Source of the DNA: a virus
Reading direction: 5' to 3' (one strand)
Virus record (IMG/VR): IMGVR_UViG_3300027714_000075
Span: 1-29,919 of that record
DNA length: 29,919 nucleotides
Shown: piece by piece, positions 23,347 through 29,919 of the stretch
Layout: each line of letters starts with the position of its first letter
How positions within the stretch are numbered: the first letter of the stretch is position 1
Translations under genes and position numbers: made by a program
The notes under the pieces: model-generated
The model's input: the letters and a program-made list of their open reading frames with translations, nothing else
Told to the model about the DNA's origin: nothing
The model's database searches: none

Positions 23347-23353
23347 ATGGTAT

Positions 23354-23776
23354 ATGTTATTAAAGTTTAAGAAAACTAGGGAGAGCGCAGTGCTCCCAGG
23401 GAAAACCCATAAGGACGACACTGGACTAGATGTGACCTCAGTTGTGGATAAAGTCATCCCAGCACGTGGATCTGCTGTGGTGGATGTGGGATTAGAATTT
23501 GCGCACATTGATTCACAATTTTGGGTCAAAATAGAGGGAAGATCAGGCTTAGGCTTTAAGCATGGAATTTTACCTCATCCTGGTATTATCGATAGTGGCT
23601 ATAGAGGCGATGCCGGTGTGAAGCTATACAATCTTACTGATAAAGATTATAAAGTAAAAGCTGGTGATAGAATTGCGCAATTTGTAGTATATACTAATCA
23701 TGTAGTGGAAGTACAAGAGGGTGACATTCAAGAAACAGAGAGAGGTGCTAAGGGCTTTGGTTCTTCAGGTAAGTAA
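23354..23776 (+). CDS. dut: dUTP diphosphatase (trimeric dUTPase)
   Basis: 140 residues with all five conserved motifs in order: motif 1 DTGLDV (22-27), motif 2 GRSGLG (62-67), motif 3 GIIDSGYRGDAG (77-88, catalytic Asp80 and Tyr83), motif 4 GDRIAQF (104-110), and motif 5 R130-GAKGFGSSG. It hydrolyses dUTP to dUMP and pyrophosphate, keeping uracil out of phage DNA and supplying dTMP synthesis. Length is normal for a homotrimeric enzyme. Motif 2 has GRSGL instead of the more common GRSSL, keeping the key serine at position 64. It is the first gene of a unit with the clamp loader, 2 bp apart, and divergent from the small-terminase candidate. The promoter looks early-type. Confidence 0.95.
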   Translation: MLLKFKKTRESAVLPGKTHKDDTGLDVTSVVDKVIPARGSAVVDVGLEFAHIDSQFWVKIEGRSGLGFKHGILPHPGIIDSGYRGDAGVKLYNLTDKDYKVKAGDRIAQFVVYTNHVVEVQEGDIQETERGAKGFGSSGK

Positions 23777-23778
23777 TT

Positions 23779-24705
23779 ATGGTAGATTTTGATAAAATTT
23801 GGGTAGAGAAATATCGACCGCAGACGCTAGATGATATTATCTTAGATGAAGGGACATTACGTGTAGTTAAAGAATTTGAAAATGAAATACCTAATCTTCT
23901 TTTTGTTGGTAATCCTGGTACTGGTAAAACCACCCTTGCTAGAGTTATTGTTAACGACATTCTTAAGTGTAATTACCTTTATATTAATGCTTCTGATGAG
24001 TCTGGTATTGATACTATTCGACACAATATCACTAATTTTGCTCAAACTAAGTCTTTTGATGGGAAGGTAAAAGTCATAATACTGGATGAAGGTGACGGGC
24101 TAACAACTCAAGCTCAAGCTGCGCTTCGCAATACAATGGAGTCGTATGCTAAGTATTGCAGGTTTATTATTACTGCAAACTACAAGCATAAAATTATTCC
24201 AGCTGTCCAGTCTAGATGTCAGTCGCTAACTATCAAGCCTGTTTTAGACTTAGCAGTTAAGAGATGTTATAGTATTTTACAACAGGAGAATGTAAAAGTC
24301 CCGGAAGAGCAAAAGAAGAAGTTTGTACAGTTAGTTAAGAAGACTTTTCCTGATCTTAGGAAAACAATCAATGAGCTTCAAAAGAACGTTATTGATTCAG
24401 AGCTTTGTATTACAAGTATTAATACTGATAACGAACTATTAGAAACAATTTACAAAAAAATAGCTGGTAAAAAATGCTTAGATGCTAGAAGATATCTAAT
24501 TGAGAACGAAGATAGGTTTCAAGGTGATTACGATACATTGCTTTGCAACTATCTAGATTTTATCTACAATGCGAATGTAGAGGATATCAAAAAGAAAGAG
24601 ATGATTGCTATTATCGCAGATCATCTCTATAAGAGCGCGTTTGTTGTTGATAAGGAAATCAACGCATTTGCATGCTTAGTAAATTTAGAAAATGCCTTAG
24701 ATTAA
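23779..24705 (+). CDS. 44: Sliding clamp loader ATPase, large subunit (T4 gp44-like)
   Basis: 308-residue AAA+ protein (T4 gp44 has 319). It opens with WVEKYRPQTLDDIIL, the usual clamp-loader start. Walker A is GNPGTGKT (44-51), Walker B VIILDEGD (99-106), sensor 1 ITAN (131-134), and the SRC motif at 145-147 provides the arginine finger to the neighbouring subunit. The C-terminal 100 residues form the helical collar. With the small subunit gp62 it loads the gp45 clamp onto primer-template DNA and, in T4, also connects replication to late transcription. Neither gp62 nor gp45 is in this window. Co-transcribed with dUTPase; its stop lies 3 bp from a convergent gene. Confidence 0.93.
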   Translation: MVDFDKIWVEKYRPQTLDDIILDEGTLRVVKEFENEIPNLLFVGNPGTGKTTLARVIVNDILKCNYLYINASDESGIDTIRHNITNFAQTKSFDGKVKVIILDEGDGLTTQAQAALRNTMESYAKYCRFIITANYKHKIIPAVQSRCQSLTIKPVLDLAVKRCYSILQQENVKVPEEQKKKFVQLVKKTFPDLRKTINELQKNVIDSELCITSINTDNELLETIYKKIAGKKCLDARRYLIENEDRFQGDYDTLLCNYLDFIYNANVEDIKKKEMIAIIADHLYKSAFVVDKEINAFACLVNLENALD

Positions 24706-24708
24706 CAC

Positions 24709-25275
24709 CTATTGGCCGCCAGTCCGCGCGACTTGCCCGCCTACTTTTCCTTCGCTATCTTTGTAACGGGCCTCAGATGGGGCATCCTTCGCGAATTCCC
24801 TGGGGCCGGTTAATCTCTCACTTTGCACGTTCTCGAGAGAATTGGAAATAATATCAACTAATTGTTGTGTAAGTTCTTCTTCGGGGACCGAGAGAGCCAT
24901 TCCTAGCTTCTTAAGGTCATTAACAATAGTTTTAGCTGAATTGTTAATATAAGATGTATATTTAGCTTCTTGGCCCGATGCTTTTCCGGCAGCGGTATCT
25001 GCTGCTCCAGCTTGTTTCAGCTTCTCCGCCTTTTTAAGTAGTTTATTTTCTTTAGGGGCATCTGCCCAAATTGCTTCGCCGGCGCTTTGGATGCCTTTCC
25101 CGGCTGCTCCTACAGCTTGACCGGCTATATCTTTCGCGGCACCTTTGACCCGGCCGCCTAATCCCTTAGCAGCACCTACTGCTTGGCTACCTCTTGCCTT
25201 TAACCGGTCCCATAGCCCCTCTTGAATCTCTTGATAGGCTTCCGCTAATAGTTGTTGGTCTTTTTTTGCACTCAT
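24709..25275 (-). CDS. Ala/Gly-rich protein with prohead-type N terminus, possible internal virion protein
   Basis: 188 residues, family not recognised. It starts MSAKKDQQLLAEAYQEIQEGLW, which resembles the short capsid-targeting leaders of T4 internal head proteins and contains IQE-G, a fit to the [LI]-x-E cleavage rule of the T4 prohead protease. Residues 30-70 are an alternating Gly/Ala/Lys region (VGAAKGLGGRVKGAAKDIAG) that would make amphipathic or glycine-zipper helices. The remainder is helical, with a polar tail ending in GGQ. The DNA is clearly richer in G+C than the surroundings. It may be packaged in the head or act on membranes; neither is proven. Confidence 0.55.
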   Translation of the reverse strand: MSAKKDQQLLAEAYQEIQEGLWDRLKARGSQAVGAAKGLGGRVKGAAKDIAGQAVGAAGKGIQSAGEAIWADAPKENKLLKKAEKLKQAGAADTAAGKASGQEAKYTSYINNSAKTIVNDLKKLGMALSVPEEELTQQLVDIISNSLENVQSERLTGPREFAKDAPSEARYKDSEGKVGGQVARTGGQ

Positions 25276-25285
25276 TTTATTTATG
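25276..25285 (-). promoter_or_regulatory. Late promoter-like element overlapping a stop codon
   Basis: Minus strand CATAAATA at 25285-25278, only 2 nt before ATG 25275. Its TAA overlaps the stop of the upstream gene (25279-25277 region). Confidence 0.45.
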
Positions 25286-25909
25286 TTGTAACTTTTTAGC
25301 TACGCCGGTGTAACTAGCGGGTGTAAGATCACTAAGATATTGATTAGTATAAGAAGTTACAGCCTGTGAAGGAGTTACAGGATCAGACGGAATTACTGTA
25401 TTCTTTTTAGGTAGCGTTCTCTCTGTTGGGGTTAGTTTATGAGGCTCTGTACCGCCACGATCAGCCCTATTAGCAAGCATTTCTTCATCTTCTACAAATT
25501 CCTCTGGCTTAATAACTACATTATCCGGACGTTTCATAACATCCGGGATTGGAAGAAGATTAGGGTAATATTCTACAGCCTCGCCTAAATCACCGGGAAT
25601 GGAACAATAATGGGAAAATCTGCCTCCGCCTGTATCTAAAGCAATATTTAGTACAACATTTAAAGAAGAGGTATCCGGGTTTGCTGGGTATCTTGAGGGT
25701 GATGTATCTTTAATTCCTACAATTCTAATATGAAGGCCAGAATCAATCATTTGATCGAGTAGATCTTTTGTACTCGAACCAAGTCCTTTATATCCGTCTG
25801 AGCTTTTAAAATTATCGTTAAACTTAAAAACGTCACCTACGAGGAATCCACCTCGCTCGTATCTCCGCATATAAGATTCGTATAACTTAACAAACTTTTT
25901 ACCTGCCAT
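25277..25909 (-). CDS. Hypothetical protein, possible virion component
   Basis: 210 residues, family not recognised. The N terminus reads KKFVKLYESYMRRYERGGFLVGDVFKF: a short amphipathic helix with YES followed by a RGGFLVGD turn. Residues 35-110 look like a compact alpha/beta domain (DLLDQMIDSGLHIRIVGIKD, NVVLNIALDTGG). The C-terminal half, from about 125, is acidic then Pro/Thr-rich and probably disordered. It has a perfect TATAAATA element, sits upstream of the Ala/Gly-rich gene and is likely co-expressed with it late in infection. Confidence 0.55.
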   Translation of the reverse strand: MAGKKFVKLYESYMRRYERGGFLVGDVFKFNDNFKSSDGYKGLGSSTKDLLDQMIDSGLHIRIVGIKDTSPSRYPANPDTSSLNVVLNIALDTGGGRFSHYCSIPGDLGEAVEYYPNLLPIPDVMKRPDNVVIKPEEFVEDEEMLANRADRGGTEPHKLTPTERTLPKKNTVIPSDPVTPSQAVTSYTNQYLSDLTPASYTGVAKKLQHK

Positions 25910-25922
25910 AATATTATTTATA
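25910..25922 (-). promoter_or_regulatory. Late promoter-like element, perfect consensus
   Basis: Minus strand TATAAATA at 25922-25915, 5-nt spacer (ATATT), then ATG 25909. Confidence 0.75.
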
Positions 25923-25954
25923 CAACCCTGCAGATAATCACACGGATATGTAAC

Positions 25955-26221
25955 TTAATCTCTAAGAAATTCTGCTAATGTATGAAATGCTTCAAACACT
26001 TCAACATCCTCTTCCATAGCAGGCCCTAGATCCTCTTCGAGTTCAAAAGAATGTGTTGTGTGCGCGATAAACTGCTGCACCCATTTATTATCTTTAACAA
26101 ATACTCGGCCTTGTTTTGGATTTGGAATATCTAACCCTTTATAAACTTCGCTTTTTAGAGCCGATACTAGATCTTTAGTACTTACTTCAACATTAACATC
26201 AGCCCGGCCTTTAATTTGCAT
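25955..26221 (-). CDS. Small acidic hypothetical protein
   Basis: 88 residues. It begins MQIKGRADVNVEVSTKDLVSALKSEVYKGL, a strand-helix pattern, then KQGRVFVKDNKWVQQFIAHTTHSF and an acidic C-terminal helix (EEDVEVFEAFHTLAEFL). I do not recognise it. Support is a full-length frame filling the gap between two confident genes, same direction as the neighbours, a TATAAT element with the 5-nt spacing, and normal composition for this phage. The basic-strand plus acidic-helix makeup could fit a small regulator, but there is no specific motif. Confidence 0.55.
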   Translation of the reverse strand: MQIKGRADVNVEVSTKDLVSALKSEVYKGLDIPNPKQGRVFVKDNKWVQQFIAHTTHSFELEEDLGPAMEEDVEVFEAFHTLAEFLRD

Positions 26222-26234
26222 ACTTAATTATATT
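26222..26234 (-). promoter_or_regulatory. Degenerate promoter element for the small acidic protein
   Basis: Minus strand AATATAAT at 26234-26227, 5-nt spacer (TAAGT), then ATG 26221. It could be an early TATAAT box or a degenerate late element. Confidence 0.35.
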
Positions 26235-26266
26235 ATAGTTCCTTAAACTCTATTTACCACTGCAGT

Positions 26267-26280
26267 ATTAAATATTATAA
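26267..26280 (+). promoter_or_regulatory. Late promoter-like element for the gp25-gp6 operon
   Basis: ATTAAATA at 26267-26274, 6-nt spacer (TTATAA), then ATG 26281. Confidence 0.55.
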
Positions 26281-26769
26281 ATGGCTCTTATAAAAATATC
26301 AGATATCTCCGTAGATAAAGCGGATGATGCAGCTCTAGGTCAAGGTTATCTATATAAGGATTTATTTTTAGATATAGTAAACCGAGTATCATATAACAAG
26401 CAGCTCAATAGAACAGTAGAAATAAGAGACGTTCAAGGGCTGTATGACTTAGAGGCCGTTAAAAATAGTATTGTTAATATTATGCTGACTTCCCCGGGTC
26501 AAAAAATACTAAGTCCTCGTTTCGGAATAGATTTAAGGAGATATCTTTTTGAGCCTGTAAGTGAATTTACTTCGTTTGAAATTAGATCTGACATAAAGGA
26601 TAAGTTACCTGCATTAGAACCTAGAATATCGTTAGAAAAGATAGGAGTTAAGGCTGATGTGGATAATCAAGAATACAGAATTTCTCTTCAAATTAACGTC
26701 CCTTCGCTAGATATAACAGGGCTATCACTTAAATCAATATTAAATAGTAGCGGATATACCATAGTTTAA
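26281..26769 (+). CDS. 25: Baseplate wedge protein (T4 gp25-like)
   Basis: 162 residues (T4 gp25 has 132). The diagnostic block is LTSPGQKILSPRFGIDLRRYLFEP (about residues 69-92), the P-G-x-x-x-x-P-x-F-G-x-[DG]-L-x-x-x-L-F-E motif shared by gp25, phage P2 gpW and type VI secretion TssE proteins. It links wedges to the first sheath ring and triggers sheath assembly. A 25-residue N-terminal extension precedes the core. Coupled to gp6, 2 bp downstream, as expected because gp25 and gp6 form the wedge core together. Confidence 0.93.
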   Translation: MALIKISDISVDKADDAALGQGYLYKDLFLDIVNRVSYNKQLNRTVEIRDVQGLYDLEAVKNSIVNIMLTSPGQKILSPRFGIDLRRYLFEPVSEFTSFEIRSDIKDKLPALEPRISLEKIGVKADVDNQEYRISLQINVPSLDITGLSLKSILNSSGYTIV

Positions 26770-26771
26770 TT

Positions 26772-28607
26772 ATGCTTAAAAACAATACAACGAATGATTT
26801 CTTAGATTTTAATCTACCTCAAAATGCATATGTAGCTTTTGATGCTGTTAGCTTAAAGGATTACATCGTCGATAGATTAAACGAAAATGAAAAATTTACA
26901 GATCAAAATTTTGATGGAAGTAACCTAGCAGCAATAATTGATATAATTGCTTACTCCTACCACGTACTTCTATTCTATCTAAACAATACAGCCGCGGAAG
27001 TTAATTTTAATCAAGCTACTTTATATGAAAATATGAATAGAATTGTTAAGCTTATAGGGTATAAGCCTACAGGTAAACAGACGTCTATTGTACCTATTAA
27101 TGCAGTTGCATCAGGTGATATGGCTGCAGCTAACTATACTATTCAAAAATATAGTTATTTTTTAGTTGATAACATACAGTATAATTTTATAAATCATTTT
27201 TCTTTTGATAAGACTACAACAACTAAGGAAATAGTTGACTCCCTTAATGACCAAGTTATTTTGTATCAAGGGACTGTAGGTGAATATCCTGATTATACAG
27301 CTCAGGGAGAAAAATTTGAAGTGCTTCCAATCATTGTCGACAACATTGTAGATAAAAATGATGATAGGTTTATTGCAGATAACACAATAAGTGTTTATGT
27401 AAAAGAAGTAGACAATGGGCTATACTATGAATATTCAGAAGTAGATAGTATATTTTTAACTAAAGCTACTGAACGAGTATTTGAAAAACGGTTAAATGAA
27501 AACGGTCATTTTGACATAAAATTTGGTAATGGAATATTTGGTAACAAATTAACTCAGGGTGATATCGTTGCAGTAAATTATATTTTGTCTGATAGCGACA
27601 AAGGTATAATAAGTAAAAATGCAATTAATGGAAATAAATTATTCACATATGATTCTTCCAGACAAAGATTAATCTTCAATGATACATTTTTAAATAAAGA
27701 AGAAACTACCTTTATTACTGGCGGAAATAGTTCTCTGCTTACTTTTAATAATCCAACCAACTCTTCTACTTTAACAGATGAAGAAACAGTTGATCAGATA
27801 AAAACAAATGCCCCTAAAATTTACGCTTCGCAATTAAGGTTAGTTACTGAACAAGATTATGAAGGCTTTATAACTAAGAATCTGTCTAATATTATTGACG
27901 GGGTGGTGGCTGTAGGTAATGAAGAGTATATAAATGGATATATTCAATATTTTTATGACATATGCGTAGATCCAAATAAAGTTAATCGTGCAATTATTAA
28001 TCAAGTAAACTTTGCTGACGCTTGTGATTTTAACAATATTAATCTTTTTGTAGTTCCAAAGTTTGTTATAACAGAAGACGAGTCGTATCCTCCTTATCTG
28101 TCTAATTCCTTTAAAAATCTTATCGTTGATATGGCTAAGGATAAGAAAATGGTATCAAATAACGTTGTGCCAAGAGATCCCATATATATGGGATTTGGGC
28201 TAGGGTTTGGTAATACAAGCGAATTGTCTATGGCTGTTCTCGACCAAACAAAGCTAGTTATTGTAAGAGAAACTAAAAATAAAATTAACAAATCGACACT
28301 TAAAAGTAGAACGGTATCGACTATTACTGACTTTTTTCTACCTAAAAATAATACCCTAGGGCAAAATATAAAATTAACAGACCTGACGAGTAACATATTG
28401 TCTTTAGAGGGTGTAAAAAGAATTTACACACAAAATAGTGACGAGGGATTAATATTTGAAGGTATATCATTTTTAACATTTAACCCCCTATACCCGGATA
28501 GCGATATACAGCTAATGAATCAAGATTCTCGATTACCTTATTTTAAATTCCCATACCTATACTCTCCACTATCTGTTAGCAACCGCATTGAAGTAATAGA
28601 TGAGTAA
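26772..28607 (+). CDS. 6: Baseplate wedge protein (T4 gp6-like, gpJ family)
   Basis: 611 residues (T4 gp6 has 660). The N-terminal part, FDGSNLAAIIDIIAYSYHVLLFYLNNTAAEVNFNQATLYENMNRIVKLIGYKPTG in pieces, is the signature of the gp6/gpJ wedge family: the A-Y-x-x-x-x-x-x-Y-x-N-x-x-x-x-E segment and the L-x-x-x-G-Y-x-P strand. The middle has the HFDIKFGNGIFGNKL strand of the family. Six heterotrimers of gp6 with gp7, or with partners, form the inner iris of the baseplate. It is preceded by gp25 (gap TAATTATG) and followed by the PKD protein, whose ATG lies 8 nt inside this gene. Confidence 0.93.
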   Translation: MLKNNTTNDFLDFNLPQNAYVAFDAVSLKDYIVDRLNENEKFTDQNFDGSNLAAIIDIIAYSYHVLLFYLNNTAAEVNFNQATLYENMNRIVKLIGYKPTGKQTSIVPINAVASGDMAAANYTIQKYSYFLVDNIQYNFINHFSFDKTTTTKEIVDSLNDQVILYQGTVGEYPDYTAQGEKFEVLPIIVDNIVDKNDDRFIADNTISVYVKEVDNGLYYEYSEVDSIFLTKATERVFEKRLNENGHFDIKFGNGIFGNKLTQGDIVAVNYILSDSDKGIISKNAINGNKLFTYDSSRQRLIFNDTFLNKEETTFITGGNSSLLTFNNPTNSSTLTDEETVDQIKTNAPKIYASQLRLVTEQDYEGFITKNLSNIIDGVVAVGNEEYINGYIQYFYDICVDPNKVNRAIINQVNFADACDFNNINLFVVPKFVITEDESYPPYLSNSFKNLIVDMAKDKKMVSNNVVPRDPIYMGFGLGFGNTSELSMAVLDQTKLVIVRETKNKINKSTLKSRTVSTITDFFLPKNNTLGQNIKLTDLTSNILSLEGVKRIYTQNSDEGLIFEGISFLTFNPLYPDSDIQLMNQDSRLPYFKFPYLYSPLSVSNRIEVIDE

Positions 28608-29919
28608 TATACAAATAGATTTTGCTCTTTTTGATGTTGTAGATTATAAAAACGAGGCGGTTCTGTCTTCTTATAGTCTTTCTATAACTCCGCTAACCTT
28701 TAAAGCTAGAATTCCGAATAGAAATTCTGAACAATCTCTAAATATAAATACAACAGAGGCTACATTTGATTTTGGCGACGGTACTTTTGGTCACCATCTT
28801 ACCAGTACGCATGCGTATGAATACCCAGGGCAATATAATGTTAAGCTAATACTCCGTGATTGTAATAATAATGCAGTACTAGCCTCTTACAGCACAGATG
28901 TTACGATTGAAGATTATATTGATAATACCTTTACCATAGGAACTGCATCTCCATTTAAAGAGAGAGGAGGGTGTGACACTAATAGCGACAATTTTGAATT
29001 ATGCCCAGGCGCCTTTCAATGCATTATTATAAATTCTCAGACTCCTTTTTACCAACAATTTCAAGACATATTTTTTAGCTTATCAGGAATAGATGTACTT
29101 AATTATTTTAATCTTAATGAGAATAAATTTAATTACCTAAAAAAATACTACACGTTTGCTGAAAAAAATTGGCTACCTAACTTGTCAGCATATGAATATG
29201 TAGAATTAAAGAGAATATCTTTATCGGCTGAGAATATATACGTAAGGCTTAGTAGCTTTGATTCTACACTTTCAGCAAACACCATAGTAAAATGCGCAAG
29301 TAGTCATGGATCTTCTGTTTTAGCAGGTAGCTCCGGAACTAAATTAATTTGGTTTAAAACAGAAGATCAAGATTCTACAGGTTCACATGTCTCCTCCTTT
29401 AATGTTTCTCTTTTTAAAGATAGAAGTAACATATTTTCTAGAGGCCAAAATAAATACAAAAATCAGAATTTTTTAAATAATTTAACTGTTACTTTTTCTG
29501 CGGATTTAGCTGTCCCCTTTATAGGTAATTTATATACTGGACATGGTAAATGTACATTTGCCGGCGCACCATTAAATGGAAATTCCCTAAGTGCTATAGA
29601 AATTACCTCTAATGGTATGGGTACTCAATCTACCGATGATGTAAGTTCCTTTAAAATAAACCCTATCCAATATAAGGGACTGGGCATCCCATTTATATTA
29701 TCACCTAAAGCGTGGAATGGTGCTGTTGCTAAGTCTCTCTCTGCTGGTAATCCTATTTTTGAGGTACTGTCAGGAGGCCTAAGTGGCACATCTGTTAATG
29801 CACAGTACTACACAATATCAAGCCTAAATGATACGCTTTCAACTGTTACTGATACTAACTTTTGGTACAGAGGCGTCTTAACTTTTAACGATAATCTTTC
29901 AAGCAGTTCAACCTTTATA
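28600..29919 (+). CDS. PKD-domain baseplate or fibre protein, N-terminal part (runs off right edge)
   Basis: At least 440 residues, open to the window end. The ATG at 28600 overlaps the gp6 stop by 8 nt. Residues about 52-88 form a PKD domain: EATFDFGDGTFG with the typical W/F-x-F-G-D-G, then HAYEYPGQYNVKLILRD with the usual Y-x-x-P-G-x-Y-x-V-x-L. The rest is Ser/Asn-rich with many predicted beta strands and no further recognised domain; cysteines occur at 88, 123, 131 and 138. Being translationally coupled to gp6, it is probably a wedge periphery protein in the place of T4 gp7/gp8/gp10. PKD domains are common protein- or carbohydrate-contact modules in marine phage virion proteins. Confidence 0.75.
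   Translation, partial: MSNIQIDFALFDVVDYKNEAVLSSYSLSITPLTFKARIPNRNSEQSLNINTTEATFDFGDGTFGHHLTSTHAYEYPGQYNVKLILRDCNNNAVLASYSTDVTIEDYIDNTFTIGTASPFKERGGCDTNSDNFELCPGAFQCIIINSQTPFYQQFQDIFFSLSGIDVLNYFNLNENKFNYLKKYYTFAEKNWLPNLSAYEYVELKRISLSAENIYVRLSSFDSTLSANTIVKCASSHGSSVLAGSSGTKLIWFKTEDQDSTGSHVSSFNVSLFKDRSNIFSRGQNKYKNQNFLNNLTVTFSADLAVPFIGNLYTGHGKCTFAGAPLNGNSLSAIEITSNGMGTQSTDDVSSFKINPIQYKGLGIPFILSPKAWNGAVAKSLSAGNPIFEVLSGGLSGTSVNAQYYTISSLNDTLSTVTDTNFWYRGVLTFNDNLSSSSTFI

Noticed and set aside
1-29919. tRNA, rRNA, CRISPR, insertion sequence, integrase or lysogeny genes
   Set aside because: No cloverleaf, rRNA-like or transposase-like sequence was seen on either strand; all spacers are under 80 bp and are accounted for by promoters or the one terminator.

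Overview
The window is one contiguous piece of a tailed phage with a T4-like contractile tail (myovirus). The evidence is a set of recognisable T4-type parts: large terminase (gp17), a small-terminase candidate (gp16), tail sheath (gp18), tail tube (gp19), a neck protein (gp14-like), baseplate proteins (gp25, gp6, gp53, gp26/gp51-like, gp48/gp54-like, a hub protein), a probable tape measure, and the clamp-loader ATPase (gp44). The DNA is AT-rich, genes are packed with almost no spacers, and there are no tRNA, rRNA, integrase or repressor genes. The content (sulfotransferase, GT9-type glycosyltransferase, PD-(D/E)XK nuclease, dUTPase, PKD protein) resembles T4-like phages of marine bacteria, but the host cannot be named from sequence alone.

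Layout. 1-1435: start of a minus-strand gene, a RecB/Cas4-like nuclease on minus, then a holin and a small membrane protein on plus. 1460-3784: a long fibre made of about 42 copies of a 15-residue beta-roll repeat. 3789-5529: divergent sulfotransferase and glycosyltransferase. 5526-8540: minus-strand block with a neck protein, a nucleotidyltransferase-fold protein and an acidic protein with a C-terminal repeat. 8573-22853: plus-strand packaging and tail block (terminase, three tube-fold proteins, sheath, two chaperone/hub-type proteins, tape measure, tube-cap protein, gp53, hub, one unknown). 22850-26221: mixed island with small terminase on minus, dUTPase plus clamp loader on plus, and three minus-strand proteins of unknown function, two of them with prohead-core-type N termini. 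26281-29919: gp25, gp6 and a PKD-domain protein that runs off the right edge.

The strongest pattern not explained by gene content is regulatory. Nearly every gene or operon start is preceded by a T4-late-promoter-like TATAAATA element, and in eleven cases the core TAAATA ends exactly 5 nt before the start codon. With standard T4 late-promoter geometry the transcript would begin at, or within a base or two of, the start codon, so most late mRNAs would be leaderless. Shine-Dalgarno sequences are essentially absent. Genes lacking the element mostly abut or overlap the preceding stop codon, which suggests translational coupling. The element also decides several start codons (8573, 8540, 7377, 4577, 10974) that the longest open frame would get wrong.
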